From NCBI GenBank assembly GCA_900109435.1, contig FNZT01000003.1, positions 610,774 to 653,611 of the forward strand: a stretch of 42,838 nt of DNA, given 5' to 3'. The notes beneath the pieces were generated by a model, which saw nothing but the letters and a program-made list of their open reading frames with translations, searched no databases and was not told where the DNA came from. Below are positions 24,593 to 32,472 of the stretch, piece after piece (position 1 is the stretch's first letter; every line of letters begins with the position of its first letter). The DNA is from Ruminococcus sp. YRD2003 (GTDB lineage: Bacteria > Bacillota > Clostridia > Oscillospirales > Ruminococcaceae). The position numbers were made by a program, and so were the translations under genes.

Positions 24593-25819
24593 TCAGATAT
24601 ATCTCGCTGAAGCATTATCTTCGACGTCGCCATCACTTGACGAAACATCGTATGAAGTATGACTTGCAGAAACAACTTCAAGTGCATCTATACGTTTACG
24701 CACCTCTGCGGCAATAGCTTTAGCACGTTTGGCTTCAACATATCGTACAGCCTTATCCTCGCACAGCACATTCAGTATCTCGTCTTCAATACCGTTGAGC
24801 TTTGAAATATCGAGCCAGTCGAACGACGAAACAAGTCGGAGCTGCTCACCGTGAGTCTTCTTGAACGGCTTGCAGATAATGTCGTTGGCAACAAACCTCG
24901 AAGCGGTCTTGTTATACCATAGGGAAGTTCCGCTGTCGAATATCGGAGCAGCGCCACTCCATTCAAGCGTATTAGCATTGCGAAGAAGTCCGAAATTATT
25001 AAAATGCCTGTCCTCGTTAGCAATAATATAGTCCAGAACGATCATACGATCAAGTGCAGGTACTATATCAACTCCAAGCTCTTTGCACAGGCTGACATAA
25101 TGCAGGTACTCGTTCTCATGGTTAGCCTTCGGTCTGAGTTGTAGCACTCTCCATGCGCTGACAAGCTCCGTATCTTTAGTAACGAAGTCTTCGCACACGC
25201 TGCAAGGCTTATCCTCTATCCATGTAACTGAATAAGGCACATGATCTATACCGAGCCTATCCATTATCATGGTAGCAATCACTTCATTAAACGGCTGCTG
25301 ACTGTACGGAGCGGAACCCGATTTCAGCAGACAGCGCTTGCCGTCAATGATTTTCCAACGCTTCTGCAAGTTACCGTCAGAGGTATTATCAGGTGATACG
25401 AAATCAAAACCGACATTTTTATTATTTACTCCAAACAACACATCGCCTATATCGTCAGAGAAGTCATTGTCAAAGAAGTTGACTGCTTCCCATGTGATGT
25501 TACTGTTATAGGGACGTAGCCAATAGTGATCGGAAAGACTGAGTCCAAGACATTTCGTGATGAGCTGTTTGGTGGAAGATACGCCAAGAACTTCAAGAGC
25601 TTCGTTTACGCCCATACGGCTCGCAGGAATAGAACGTCCTGCCCACCATTGATTCAGTGCATATCTGTCCACAGTCTCGTCGTGGCGGAGCTGATGAACA
25701 ACTCCTACCGGCAGATGATCCCTCGCAGATATAATATCAATATTCGTTATAACTCCGAGATCTTCGTCTATCTCAACATCTGCAACCGAAATGTTCTTAT
25801 GCATAAGGGTATATTTCAT
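24593..25819 (-). CDS. HipA-like serine/threonine kinase domain protein
   Basis: A 408-residue protein starting at 25819 behind GGAGG; an upstream in-frame ATG at 25864 has no ribosome site. The C-terminal two thirds read as a HipA-type kinase: LDYIIANEDRHFNNFGLL (catalytic Asp270, Asn274) and APIFDSGTSLW (metal-binding Asp295). Lys166 in CLLKSG is the likely ATP-binding Lys. HipA kinases phosphorylate translation-related targets and normally pair with an HTH antitoxin HipB. Here there is no HTH partner, and the first 130 residues do not look like the usual HipA N-terminal subdomain. It could be a solitary regulatory kinase or an orphan toxin. Own promoter at 25899-25927. Confidence 0.75.
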   Translation of the reverse strand: MKYTLMHKNISVADVEIDEDLGVITNIDIISARDHLPVGVVHQLRHDETVDRYALNQWWAGRSIPASRMGVNEALEVLGVSSTKQLITKCLGLSLSDHYWLRPYNSNITWEAVNFFDNDFSDDIGDVLFGVNNKNVGFDFVSPDNTSDGNLQKRWKIIDGKRCLLKSGSAPYSQQPFNEVIATMIMDRLGIDHVPYSVTWIEDKPCSVCEDFVTKDTELVSAWRVLQLRPKANHENEYLHYVSLCKELGVDIVPALDRMIVLDYIIANEDRHFNNFGLLRNANTLEWSGAAPIFDSGTSLWYNKTASRFVANDIICKPFKKTHGEQLRLVSSFDWLDISKLNGIEDEILNVLCEDKAVRYVEAKRAKAIAAEVRKRIDALEVVSASHTSYDVSSSDGDVEDNASARYI

Positions 25820-25898
25820 AGCTCTCACCTCCTGCGTGCTACTAATACCATCCATACCACTCATTTAAGTCGTCAAACTTACGAGATACGTATAATTT

Positions 25899-25927
25899 AT
25901 TATATCACGTTGTTGACAAAAAAGCAA
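25899..25927 (-). promoter_or_regulatory. Promoter for the HipA-like gene
   Basis: Leftward TTGCTT, 17-nt spacer, TATAAT with extended TGA, about 80 bp before the ATG at 25819. Confidence 0.65.
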
Positions 25928-25940
25928 GCAAAACGGAACT

Positions 25941-26471
25941 ATTATCTGATTCTTTAGCACTTCCACTTCCTAATACAGTTCGTGTAAAGTAAGTAACCTG
26001 ACAACGCCTTGTTTTTCATCTCCCATGAGCTAACTGGTAAAACCTGAACAGTAGAAGAGATAGTAGTGGAACTTGTTCCCTTTTCTGAATACTCCTGCAT
26101 TGTACTTGAGTGTTACCAGTTCTTCGGTACCTAATCAAATCAATTATCAATAGATTCTGAAATTCGGTCTAAAAGCGGACATATCACGCTAATATTTGTA
26201 TATTATCCCCTCAAAAGCGTAGTATTTCCACCCTCTCAGACAATATTGACACATACTAAAGCGGGCTGAATCGACGTAATATTACCGAATCATCCCGCTT
26301 ATGCATTATTATCCAACCGTCACAGATACACACAACTGTGTTAAAAGTTCTGATTATGTATTGTCATTTCTTACCAAACCAAGGTGAGCTCTCCTATCCA
26401 GTTCTAACATAGCCATACAAAAATTCATCTCCTGTGTCAACACTGTCAGTGACGGGTCTTCATATCAGGTA
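25941..26471. other. 530-bp region without a recognisable gene
   Basis: No frame has a ribosome site and protein-like content. An imperfect 42-bp palindrome at 26259-26300 (AAGCGGG/CCCGCTT arms around a TAATATTA centre) is the only structure seen. Together with the dockerin fragment just to its right, the stretch looks like decayed sequence. Confidence 0.5.
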
Positions 26472-26585
26472 TTATGCTTTCTTCGGAGCCATAAACTCCT
26501 TCATTGTGGGAACATCGCCGGAAGCTGTTGATACAAGCGCATAGTACGTGAGTATCGAGGAAGCATCCTTTGCGTCGACCTTAGC
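26472..26585 (-). pseudogene. Dockerin C-terminal remnant
   Basis: Thirty-seven codons and a stop encode KVDAKDASSILTYYALVSTA then SGDVPTMKEFMAPKKA, matching the second dockerin repeat and C-terminus of the scaffoldin at 38186-39562 almost residue for residue. Homology starts abruptly at about 26585. The open frame upstream (to 26699) is unrelated A/T-rich sequence that includes the neighbouring terminator. This is the tail of a lost dockerin gene, not a functional one. Confidence 0.8.
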
Positions 26586-26662
26586 GAAAAAGTGTATCAC
26601 ATAAGTTGTTTTTCGGTTTTTGCCATATTGCAAATAAAAACGATACCCTATTGAAAGAAATA

Positions 26663-26686
26663 TGGAGCTGGTAATGACCAGCTCCA
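26663..26686. terminator. Probable terminator of the DUF4869-ATPase operon
   Basis: A perfect 10-bp stem TGGAGCTGGT/ACCAGCTCCA with an AATG loop, 25 bp past the stop at 26711. The T-tract on the leftward strand is weak (ATATTTC). Confidence 0.65.
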
Positions 26687-26710
26687 TTTTCCTATACAAA
26701 GATACAGTGG

Positions 26711-27679
26711 TTATCCTACATATTTTTTTATCACTTCAGCTACCTTGAGTATCGCTTCTTTTTCATTTGGATTCAGGTAGACATCGTTCAGCTTCTGTTT
26801 GGAATACTGCAAATACGAACCTTCAGTCTCAGAGATAAGAAGCTTGGTATAAAAACGTTCCCAGCTGAAATACTCAGAGCTCTCAATAAAATCCTCTGTA
26901 TGCTCTAAAATATCAGCTATCCTGTTGCCGTCTATAAGCCCCGACTTCAATATCAGCCACTCAAAGGATTCGGGCAGATACAAGCTGATCTCTGGATGTT
27001 TCTGCATATAAAGAAACAGCTCTCCCATTTCAGAACCGAAAGCCGCTCCGTCAGCGATAACAAGCAGATGTTTTCCTTCGTTATCCATAACGGTACGCTT
27101 TATCTTAGTTTTTCCACCTGCACTAATGCAGTTTATATCGTCAGATACAACGGCTTTGAAGAAATCATATCCTGAGTTTGAATCCTCAACAATAACAGTT
27201 TCTACCTTCTCAGCATCACTTCGCTCATTGACAGTATAAAGCTGATAGAATGAGTTATACGTCCTGCGCATATCGGCGTACTTTCCGGAAGTATGGATCC
27301 CGTATATCTCCTCGACAGAGTATGGAAGATTAGGAAGGTTCTCTCTTGTTATGATAACATAGTAATTGTCTGTATCTTGTATCTTTCTTGCAAAGTCATC
27401 GGATTTGACGATAGTGTTCTCTTCGTCGATGAAAATGATACAGTCACTGACGCTGTTCAGAACGGATTCCCAGTTAGAGTTGTTAATGGTAAGACATCTT
27501 TTATCACAGGATATCTCGATACCTGAGTCTGCACCAAGTCTGTCATATGTATCAATAAGGGATACAAGGGTGGTCTTGCCAGTAGCGCTGTCGCCTCTGA
27601 CAATAGTTAGATTTCGCTTCAAATCGAACTCAAACTTGACTCTGCTGTTCTGAACGATTATATGATGTTTTCCTTTCAT
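26711..27679 (-). CDS. P-loop ATPase with C-terminal TOPRIM-like domain
   Basis: A 322-residue protein. Walker A is GDSATGKTT (29-37) and Walker B is IIFIDEEN (81-88), so residues 1-150 form a compact P-loop NTPase. Residues 160-250 look like a reduced TOPRIM domain: VIVEDSNSGYDFF with Glu165, AGGK (187-190), LLVIADGAAFGSEM with Asp210, then ESFEWLIL. This order recalls OLD-type and DUF4435-type proteins, where an ATPase is joined to a TOPRIM nuclease, but this protein is much smaller and its DxD motif is incomplete. Homologues in mobile elements are, as I recall, sometimes labelled translation initiation factor, which nothing here supports. It starts 2 bp after the DUF4869 gene. Confidence 0.68.
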   Translation of the reverse strand: MKGKHHIIVQNSRVKFEFDLKRNLTIVRGDSATGKTTLVSLIDTYDRLGADSGIEISCDKRCLTINNSNWESVLNSVSDCIIFIDEENTIVKSDDFARKIQDTDNYYVIITRENLPNLPYSVEEIYGIHTSGKYADMRRTYNSFYQLYTVNERSDAEKVETVIVEDSNSGYDFFKAVVSDDINCISAGGKTKIKRTVMDNEGKHLLVIADGAAFGSEMGELFLYMQKHPEISLYLPESFEWLILKSGLIDGNRIADILEHTEDFIESSEYFSWERFYTKLLISETEGSYLQYSKQKLNDVYLNPNEKEAILKVAEVIKKYVG

Positions 27680-27681
27680 AC

Positions 27682-28131
27682 TTATCTTTCCTCGATTCTG
27701 AACGCTTCGTCAAGGTATTCCTTGTAGCTGCCTACCTGTTTATCGGTATTGATAATATACGCACTAAACTCTTCGCAGGAGCTAAAGTCCATGATGTGAT
27801 GGAGAGCAATAGTCAGATCCTTATGCTTACTTATCTCATATATCCACTTAGCACAGTTATCACCGCAGGCAGAGGCGTTGAATATCTTGCCTGAATCATC
27901 GAAAAGCATAAGGAGCAGGGTTTTAACTCCTCCAGACAGCTCCTTGACTGAAATTGAGCCAAGTACAGGGCTGTCTATTACTCTTGAACCAATAACATCG
28001 GATTTATCTATGTCTTTTATCATTTCTACACTGCGAGGATCAGTGATCCACTCGTCCTCATAGGTATTATCAAAATACGTTGGAGGGTGATATATAGAAT
28101 TTTCAACATCTCCGAAAACTATTTTCAGCAT
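27682..28131 (-). CDS. DUF4869 family protein
   Basis: A 149-residue acidic cytosolic protein that I recognise as DUF4869: it opens MLKIVFGDVENSIYHPPTYF and continues with YEDEWITDPRSVEMIKDIDK, a central SPVLGSISVKELSGGVKTLL and the motif FNASACGDNCAKWIYEI. No catalytic function is known for the family. It has its own promoter (28166-28194) and a moderate ribosome site (GAGGTG). The P-loop/TOPRIM-like gene begins 2 bp after its stop, so the two are almost certainly co-translated and work together. Confidence 0.75.
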   Translation of the reverse strand: MLKIVFGDVENSIYHPPTYFDNTYEDEWITDPRSVEMIKDIDKSDVIGSRVIDSPVLGSISVKELSGGVKTLLLMLFDDSGKIFNASACGDNCAKWIYEISKHKDLTIALHHIMDFSSCEEFSAYIINTDKQVGSYKEYLDEAFRIEER

Positions 28132-28165
28132 AAACGCACCTCTTCTCAGCTTTTTCTATGTAATT

Positions 28166-28194
28166 ATTATAACCGATAATCAAGTGTTTTTCAA
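28166..28194 (-). promoter_or_regulatory. Sigma-A promoter for the DUF4869-ATPase operon
   Basis: Leftward TTGAAA, 17-nt spacer, TATAAT, 35 bp before the ATG at 28131. Confidence 0.75.
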
Positions 28195-28300
28195 GAGTTA
28201 TATAAACTCAATTTTTACAGATCTGAGGTCTGTTGTGTGATAGAAAAATATGGTTTGGTATCGCCTTTCGATTTTTTGGCTATTTTTCGTTGTTGTTTTC

Positions 28301-28330
28301 GTGTGACTCCGTGTGACACCGTGTGATTTT
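28301..28330. repeat. Three tandem 10-bp repeats
   Basis: Three head-to-tail units at exactly 10-bp spacing, GTGTGACTCC, GTGTGACACC and GTGTGATTTT, in the gap between the DUF4869 promoter and the tRNA. One-helical-turn spacing would suit cooperative protein binding, but no function is shown. The remaining bases of 28195-28402 show nothing else. Confidence 0.55.
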
Positions 28331-28402
28331 CGTTGAAAATCAATGGCTTTTATGGCATTTTTAGTGCAAAAAAGGAAGTTTTGCTCCGAACTAAGATAAT
28401 GA

Positions 28403-28446
28403 AAAAACCGCTATATTTCGCGTTTTAACGGAATATAGCGGTTTTT
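28403..28446 (-). terminator. Terminator of tRNA-Pro
   Basis: A 15-bp stem AAAAACCGCTATATT/AATATAGCGGTTTTT, beginning 3 nt after the encoded CCA end and followed leftward by Ts. Confidence 0.82.
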
Positions 28447-28449
28447 CAT

Positions 28450-28526
28450 TGGTCGAGGTGACAGGATTTGAACCTGCGGCCCCTACGTCCCGAACGTAGT
28501 ACTCTACCAAACTGAGCCACACCTCG
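28450..28526 (-). tRNA. tRNA-Pro(CGG) with encoded CCA
   Basis: The complete 77-nt cloverleaf reads leftward: acceptor stem CGAGGTG/CACCTCG, D-arm with GGTAGAG, anticodon arm CTACG-TTCGGGA-CGTAG giving anticodon CGG, T-arm with GGTTCAAATCC, discriminator A and genomically encoded CCA. It decodes CCG proline codons. The neighbouring accessory genes make it a plausible integration site, though no direct repeat or integrase is visible. Confidence 0.95.
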
Positions 28527-28642
28527 ATACCTGTAATATTATACATTAAAACGGAGTTCTTGTCAAGGGGCGGAGTCAGCGAAAAGATATATTTTATATA
28601 TTTGTCTATTCACAACAAAATATTAAAATAATCCAAAAGTGA

Positions 28643-28671
28643 TTGACAAACGCACATATTTATAATATAAT
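28643..28671 (+). promoter_or_regulatory. Sigma-A promoter for the symporter gene
   Basis: TTGACA, 17-nt spacer, TATAAT, 72 bp before the ATG at 28744. Confidence 0.82.
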
Positions 28672-28743
28672 AGGTTTTAGTGACTTTATCCGTTTAAAGC
28701 TTTACAAGTTTATACGGTAAAACAAATGAAAGGTCGTGACATT

Positions 28744-30318
28744 ATGGCTCCAAAGACCGCAACCTTTATAATTCTTGCGATATACGTCGCAATAATGGTC
28801 GGTATCGGGATCTACACATCAAGAAAGACAAAATCAAGCGAGGACTTCATCCTCGGCGGAAGAAGTGTCGGCTCATGGCTGACAGCCTTCTCCTACGGCA
28901 CAACATACTTCTCGGCAGTCGTATTCATCGGCTACGCGGGACAGTTCGGCTGGATGTACGGACTCTCCGCAGCGTGGGTCGGCATCGGCAACGCCATAAT
29001 CGGAAGCCTCATTCCCTTCTTCCTGATCGGGCGCAGAGCGCGACTGATGTCCAATCACCTGAACGCAAGGACAATGCCCGACTTTTTCGAGAAGCGCTTT
29101 GATTCATCATCACTCAAGACTGTTTCGGCGCTCATCGTGTTCATATTCCTCATTCCTTATACAGCTTCGGTATATAACGGACTCTCCAAGCTGTTCGGAA
29201 TGATATTCGACCTCGGCGAGAACGGACACATCGTAATAATCGCGCTCATGGCGCTTCTCTCCGCAGCATATGTAATGCTCGGAGGCTACAAGGCAACAGC
29301 GCTGAACGACTTCTTCCAGGGCATAATCATGCTTATCGGAATCGCAACCGTAGTCGGACTCACAATGGCAAAGAAGAACGGTCTCAGCGAAGCCTCTGAC
29401 GCACTCAACCTCATATCCGACGCCAAGACTCCCGCAGGCACACTCGGCTCGCTCTTTGGTCCCGACCCGATAAACCTCCTCGGAGTAGTTATCCTCACAT
29501 CGCTCGGAACATGGGGTCTTCCCCAGATGGTGCAGAAGTTCTACGCTATCAAAGGCGAGGAGGCGATAAGAAAGGGCGCGATAATCTCCACGTTCTTTGC
29601 TATCGTGGTAGCGGGCGGCTGCTACTTCACAGGCGGCTTTGTACGTCTGTACAACACCGACACAACAGGTCCCGCATTCGACGCGAACGGAGCTCCCATA
29701 TACGACCAGATGATACCCGAGCTTCTCAAGCAGGCAATGCCCAATATCCTCATCGGACTCATAGTAGTGCTCGTCCTTTCGGCGTCGCTCTCGACACTTT
29801 CATCTCTCGTCCTCACATCGAGCTCCACGCTCACGAACGACCTCATCAAGCCCCGCGTGAAGAACTTTGACGACAAGAAGCAGGTACTCACGATGAGGGT
29901 ACTCATCGCGGTATTCCTTGTAATATCGGTAATTATCGCCTGCAACAAGAACGCTTCGATTTCGACTCTTATGTCCTACTCATGGGGAGCCCTCTCAGGG
30001 GCATTCCTCGGACCCTTCCTCTTTGGTCTTTTCATGAAGAAGGCAACGAAGGCAGCCTGCTGGGCAAGCTTCATCACAGGCGTCGGCATCAGCGTAGTAC
30101 ACATGGTGCTCTTCCGCCTGAATATCTCCGCATTTGACGGACTGACAAAGGCTGTAGCCGACCTCAACTGCCCGCTCAACCTGCTCTCGCCCATCAACGC
30201 AGGAGCATTTGCAATGATAGTATCGCTCATTATCGTACCCGTAGTGAGCCTCATCACAAGCTCACCCGACAAGAAGGTAGTTGACAACGCATTCAGCTCA
30301 CTCACAACAACAGAATAA
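28744..30318 (+). CDS. Sodium:solute symporter (SSS family)
   Basis: A 524-residue membrane transporter of the sodium:solute symporter superfamily (LeuT fold, the family of PutP and SGLT). It has about 13 hydrophobic segments, starting with FIILAIYVAIMVGIGIYTSR; the family signature SEDFILGGRSVGSWLTAFSY follows, with the sodium-site region AFSYGTTYFSAVVF and a later GGYKATALNDFFQG. The substrate cannot be told from sequence; amino acids are common for this subgroup. The start at 28744 is preferred because AAAGG lies at the right distance; an upstream in-frame ATG at 28726 has no ribosome site. It is monocistronic. Its stop is followed after one base by the 172-bp repeat. Confidence 0.88.
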   Translation: MAPKTATFIILAIYVAIMVGIGIYTSRKTKSSEDFILGGRSVGSWLTAFSYGTTYFSAVVFIGYAGQFGWMYGLSAAWVGIGNAIIGSLIPFFLIGRRARLMSNHLNARTMPDFFEKRFDSSSLKTVSALIVFIFLIPYTASVYNGLSKLFGMIFDLGENGHIVIIALMALLSAAYVMLGGYKATALNDFFQGIIMLIGIATVVGLTMAKKNGLSEASDALNLISDAKTPAGTLGSLFGPDPINLLGVVILTSLGTWGLPQMVQKFYAIKGEEAIRKGAIISTFFAIVVAGGCYFTGGFVRLYNTDTTGPAFDANGAPIYDQMIPELLKQAMPNILIGLIVVLVLSASLSTLSSLVLTSSSTLTNDLIKPRVKNFDDKKQVLTMRVLIAVFLVISVIIACNKNASISTLMSYSWGALSGAFLGPFLFGLFMKKATKAACWASFITGVGISVVHMVLFRLNISAFDGLTKAVADLNCPLNLLSPINAGAFAMIVSLIIVPVVSLITSSPDKKVVDNAFSSLTTTE

Positions 30319-30319
30319 A

Positions 30320-30491
30320 GGCAATACCGCACAAAGCTTGTGCTGGAGATGCGCCGACAGATTTTTCGTCAGATTGTATAGAAATTCCGCAGGCATACTG
30401 ACGTATGTCAAGGAATTTCCGTGCAAGATGGCGGAAAATATGCAAGCATATCCAGTACAAAGCCTTCAGGCGGACTTTGTGCGGTGTTGCC
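30320..30491 (+). repeat. 172-bp structured repeat, copy 2
   Basis: Same length and orientation as copy 1 (4399-4570), with 7 substitutions. One change in the 11-bp inner stem (A to G, in GATGGCGG) turns an A-U pair into a G-U pair; others fall in loops or joins; one (G to A in the right arm) weakens the terminal stem. It begins one base after the symporter stop codon. Confidence 0.85.
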
Positions 30492-30499
30492 TAAAAAGA

Positions 30500-30536
30500 A
30501 ATGCTGTAAGGAGCGTATCCTTACAGCATTTTTTGT
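30500..30536 (+). terminator. Intrinsic terminator after the symporter and repeat
   Basis: Stem AATGCTGTAAGGA/TCCTTACAGCATT with a 5-nt loop, followed by TTTT. It means that the repeat is transcribed as part of the symporter 3' UTR. Confidence 0.88.
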
Positions 30537-30555
30537 GAAAATTCGGTGTAATCGC

Positions 30556-30584
30556 TTGCAAAACAGTCCGCTTCGTAGTATAAT
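30556..30584 (+). promoter_or_regulatory. Sigma-A promoter for the CE2 esterase gene
   Basis: TTGCAA, 17-nt spacer, TATAAT, with a leader of about 100 nt to the ATG at 30691. Confidence 0.78.
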
Positions 30585-30609
30585 GTAGAATAGATTTGTG
30601 TTACCTGTT

Positions 30610-30656
30610 GCAGGAGCGCTCGGATATCCGCATTTAGGCGTGCGGAAAGCTCCTGC
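30610..30656 (+). promoter_or_regulatory. Leader hairpin of the CE2 esterase mRNA
   Basis: GCAGGAGC pairs with GCTCCTGC, enclosing a second CCGCA/TGCGG hairpin. It ends 35 nt before the start codon and leaves the AAGGAGG site free. It could stabilise the mRNA or regulate it. Confidence 0.5.
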
Positions 30657-30690
30657 TTCGGGAAAAATCATCAAGGAGGAAACAATTGCG

Positions 30691-32394
30691 ATGAAAAAGT
30701 GCATAATAGCTGTCGCAGCAGCACTGTCAGCGGCAGCACTCGCATTGACCACGGCTTCGGCAGCTGTAAAGTACACTGCGGCTGACCTGCGCGGGCTCGG
30801 CGACCACATTGTCGGCAAGGCGGGCTCGGCAATCGACGTTGACGGCGACAACGTCGTAGATACTTTCGACCTCATAGCAATGCGCAAGATGTTCGACCAT
30901 ACGGGCGTCTTCACGGAGCAGACGGTAGCGGTATCCGAGGAAAACGTCAAGTATACGGGACGCAATTACTACGACACGGAAAAAGAGACCGCATGGCTCG
31001 TACTGAGTGGCTCGGCTGTTGATTTCATCGTCAACGGCAGGTCGGCAGAGGTCACTATCAACGGTGACTACGGTATTTCCAACGGAGCGGAGCAGAAGCC
31101 TCGCTATGCGATAGAGGTCGACGGAGAAATTATCCTCGACGAGCTCCTCGACGTCAAGCAAAAGACGGTCAAACTCTTCGAGGGCGACGAGCCCCGAGCC
31201 GCTCATGTAAGGATAATACATCTCTCGGAGGCAACAAACGGAGCAGTCGGCGTCAGCAATATAAAGGTCGACACCGATATCCCCGTACCCGTAGTGCCCG
31301 AGTTTGAAAAGGATATATCCATCGAGTTCATCGGCGACTCGATCACCTGCGCCTACGGCGTCGAGGGCAAGGATCAGTACGAGAGCTTCAAGACCTCGAC
31401 CGAGAACTTTATGAAATCCTATGCCTATCTCACCGCAAAGAAGCTCGACGCAGACTACAGCAGTGTCAGCTACAGCGGATACGGCATAATCTCGGGATAT
31501 TCTTCCTCGGGAGCGAAAAACACCGACAGTCTTATCCCCGATTATTACGACATCATCGGCAGACCCAGCGACTACAATAAGCCGTGGGAACACTCCGAGC
31601 ACAAGTACGACGTCATCGTGATAAATCTCGGCACGAACGACGATACCTACGTTTCCAAGGACTTTGACACCCGCTCGGCAGAATTTACCGAGGGCTATAC
31701 CGAGTTTCTCGTCAAGCTGCACGAGGCTCACCCCGAGTCATACATCATCTGCACGCTCGGGACCATGGGCTGCACGGAGCTCTATCCCTGCATAGAGGCA
31801 GCAGTCGAGAATTTCCGCACGGGATCGGGCTATGACAGGATAATGTGCTATCAGTCGGCAACGCAGGATATGAACGACGGTCTCGGCTCTGACTGGCACC
31901 CGAACCTTACAACTCAGCAAAAGAGCGCATATGTGCTCGCTGACAAGATAGCTCAGGCACTCGGACGCACATCCGACCAGCAAGGCATCAACGTAGCAGC
32001 AGACGCCAAGTTTTCAACCGTGACCTCTGACACGGCGATGATGTCGGATTACTTCAACGAATGGGACAAGTCCTACCACGTAACGACCGTAACAGGCGGA
32101 AGCGGCAGAGGCTCGATACAGACAGCCGCTTCGGGCATCGAGCTGAAAAAGGACGGCAGATACAGTCTGAGGCTCTCTCTCACGACCGAGAATATCACCG
32201 ATATCCCATTCTTCGTAAGGAATAAAGAAACAGGCAAGGTCTACTACGAGGGCAAGACCGAAAACGAGACACTGACCCTTGAAGATGAGTTCACATCGCC
32301 CGAAAGCGCCGAATGTGAAATAGTATTCATGGTCGGCGGAGCAGACAGCAGCCGTTTCACACTGAACAAGCTGGAGCTCATAAGACTTGGATAG
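30691..32394 (+). CDS. Secreted CE2-type acetyl esterase with an N-terminal dockerin-like module
   Basis: A 567-residue protein starting at 30691 behind AAGGAGG. Signal peptide 1-24. Residues 26-70 contain one canonical dockerin loop (DVDGDNVVDTFDLIAMRKMF) after a degenerate first half. Residues 85-205 form the jelly-roll domain typical of carbohydrate esterase family 2, followed by an SGNH hydrolase (208-425): nucleophile Ser217 in IEFIGDSITCAYG, GTND at 314-317, and Asp401/His403 in SDWHPN. CE2 enzymes remove acetyl groups from xylan or mannan outside the cell. The last 130 residues (AMMSDYFNEWDKSYHV onward) look like a beta-sandwich carbohydrate-binding module. The cyclophilin gene follows at 79 bp. 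Confidence 0.83.
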   Translation: MKKCIIAVAAALSAAALALTTASAAVKYTAADLRGLGDHIVGKAGSAIDVDGDNVVDTFDLIAMRKMFDHTGVFTEQTVAVSEENVKYTGRNYYDTEKETAWLVLSGSAVDFIVNGRSAEVTINGDYGISNGAEQKPRYAIEVDGEIILDELLDVKQKTVKLFEGDEPRAAHVRIIHLSEATNGAVGVSNIKVDTDIPVPVVPEFEKDISIEFIGDSITCAYGVEGKDQYESFKTSTENFMKSYAYLTAKKLDADYSSVSYSGYGIISGYSSSGAKNTDSLIPDYYDIIGRPSDYNKPWEHSEHKYDVIVINLGTNDDTYVSKDFDTRSAEFTEGYTEFLVKLHEAHPESYIICTLGTMGCTELYPCIEAAVENFRTGSGYDRIMCYQSATQDMNDGLGSDWHPNLTTQQKSAYVLADKIAQALGRTSDQQGINVAADAKFSTVTSDTAMMSDYFNEWDKSYHVTTVTGGSGRGSIQTAASGIELKKDGRYSLRLSLTTENITDIPFFVRNKETGKVYYEGKTENETLTLEDEFTSPESAECEIVFMVGGADSSRFTLNKLELIRLG

Positions 32395-32472
32395 AGCCGC
32401 TGTATAAAAACGGCTGCTAAGCCGACATTACGTCGGAAATAAAAACACAACCAGATAACGGAGGAAAGAACA

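Noticed and set aside
26472..26699. Intact 75-residue gene
   Set aside because: Only the last 37 codons are dockerin-like; the rest spans A/T-rich sequence and a terminator hairpin.
28301..28330. CRISPR array
   Set aside because: The units are 10 bp with no spacers.
24593..28526. Complete integrated element bounded by tRNA-Pro
   Set aside because: No integrase, relaxase or direct repeat of the tRNA 3' end was found, so only an accessory stretch is claimed.
28744..30318. Naming the symporter PutP or another specific transporter
   Set aside because: Family motifs are clear, but substrate-defining residues cannot be judged by eye.
30727..31731. 334-codon leftward open frame
   Set aside because: Antisense shadow of the CE2 esterase; no ribosome site, and its translation shows no family pattern.
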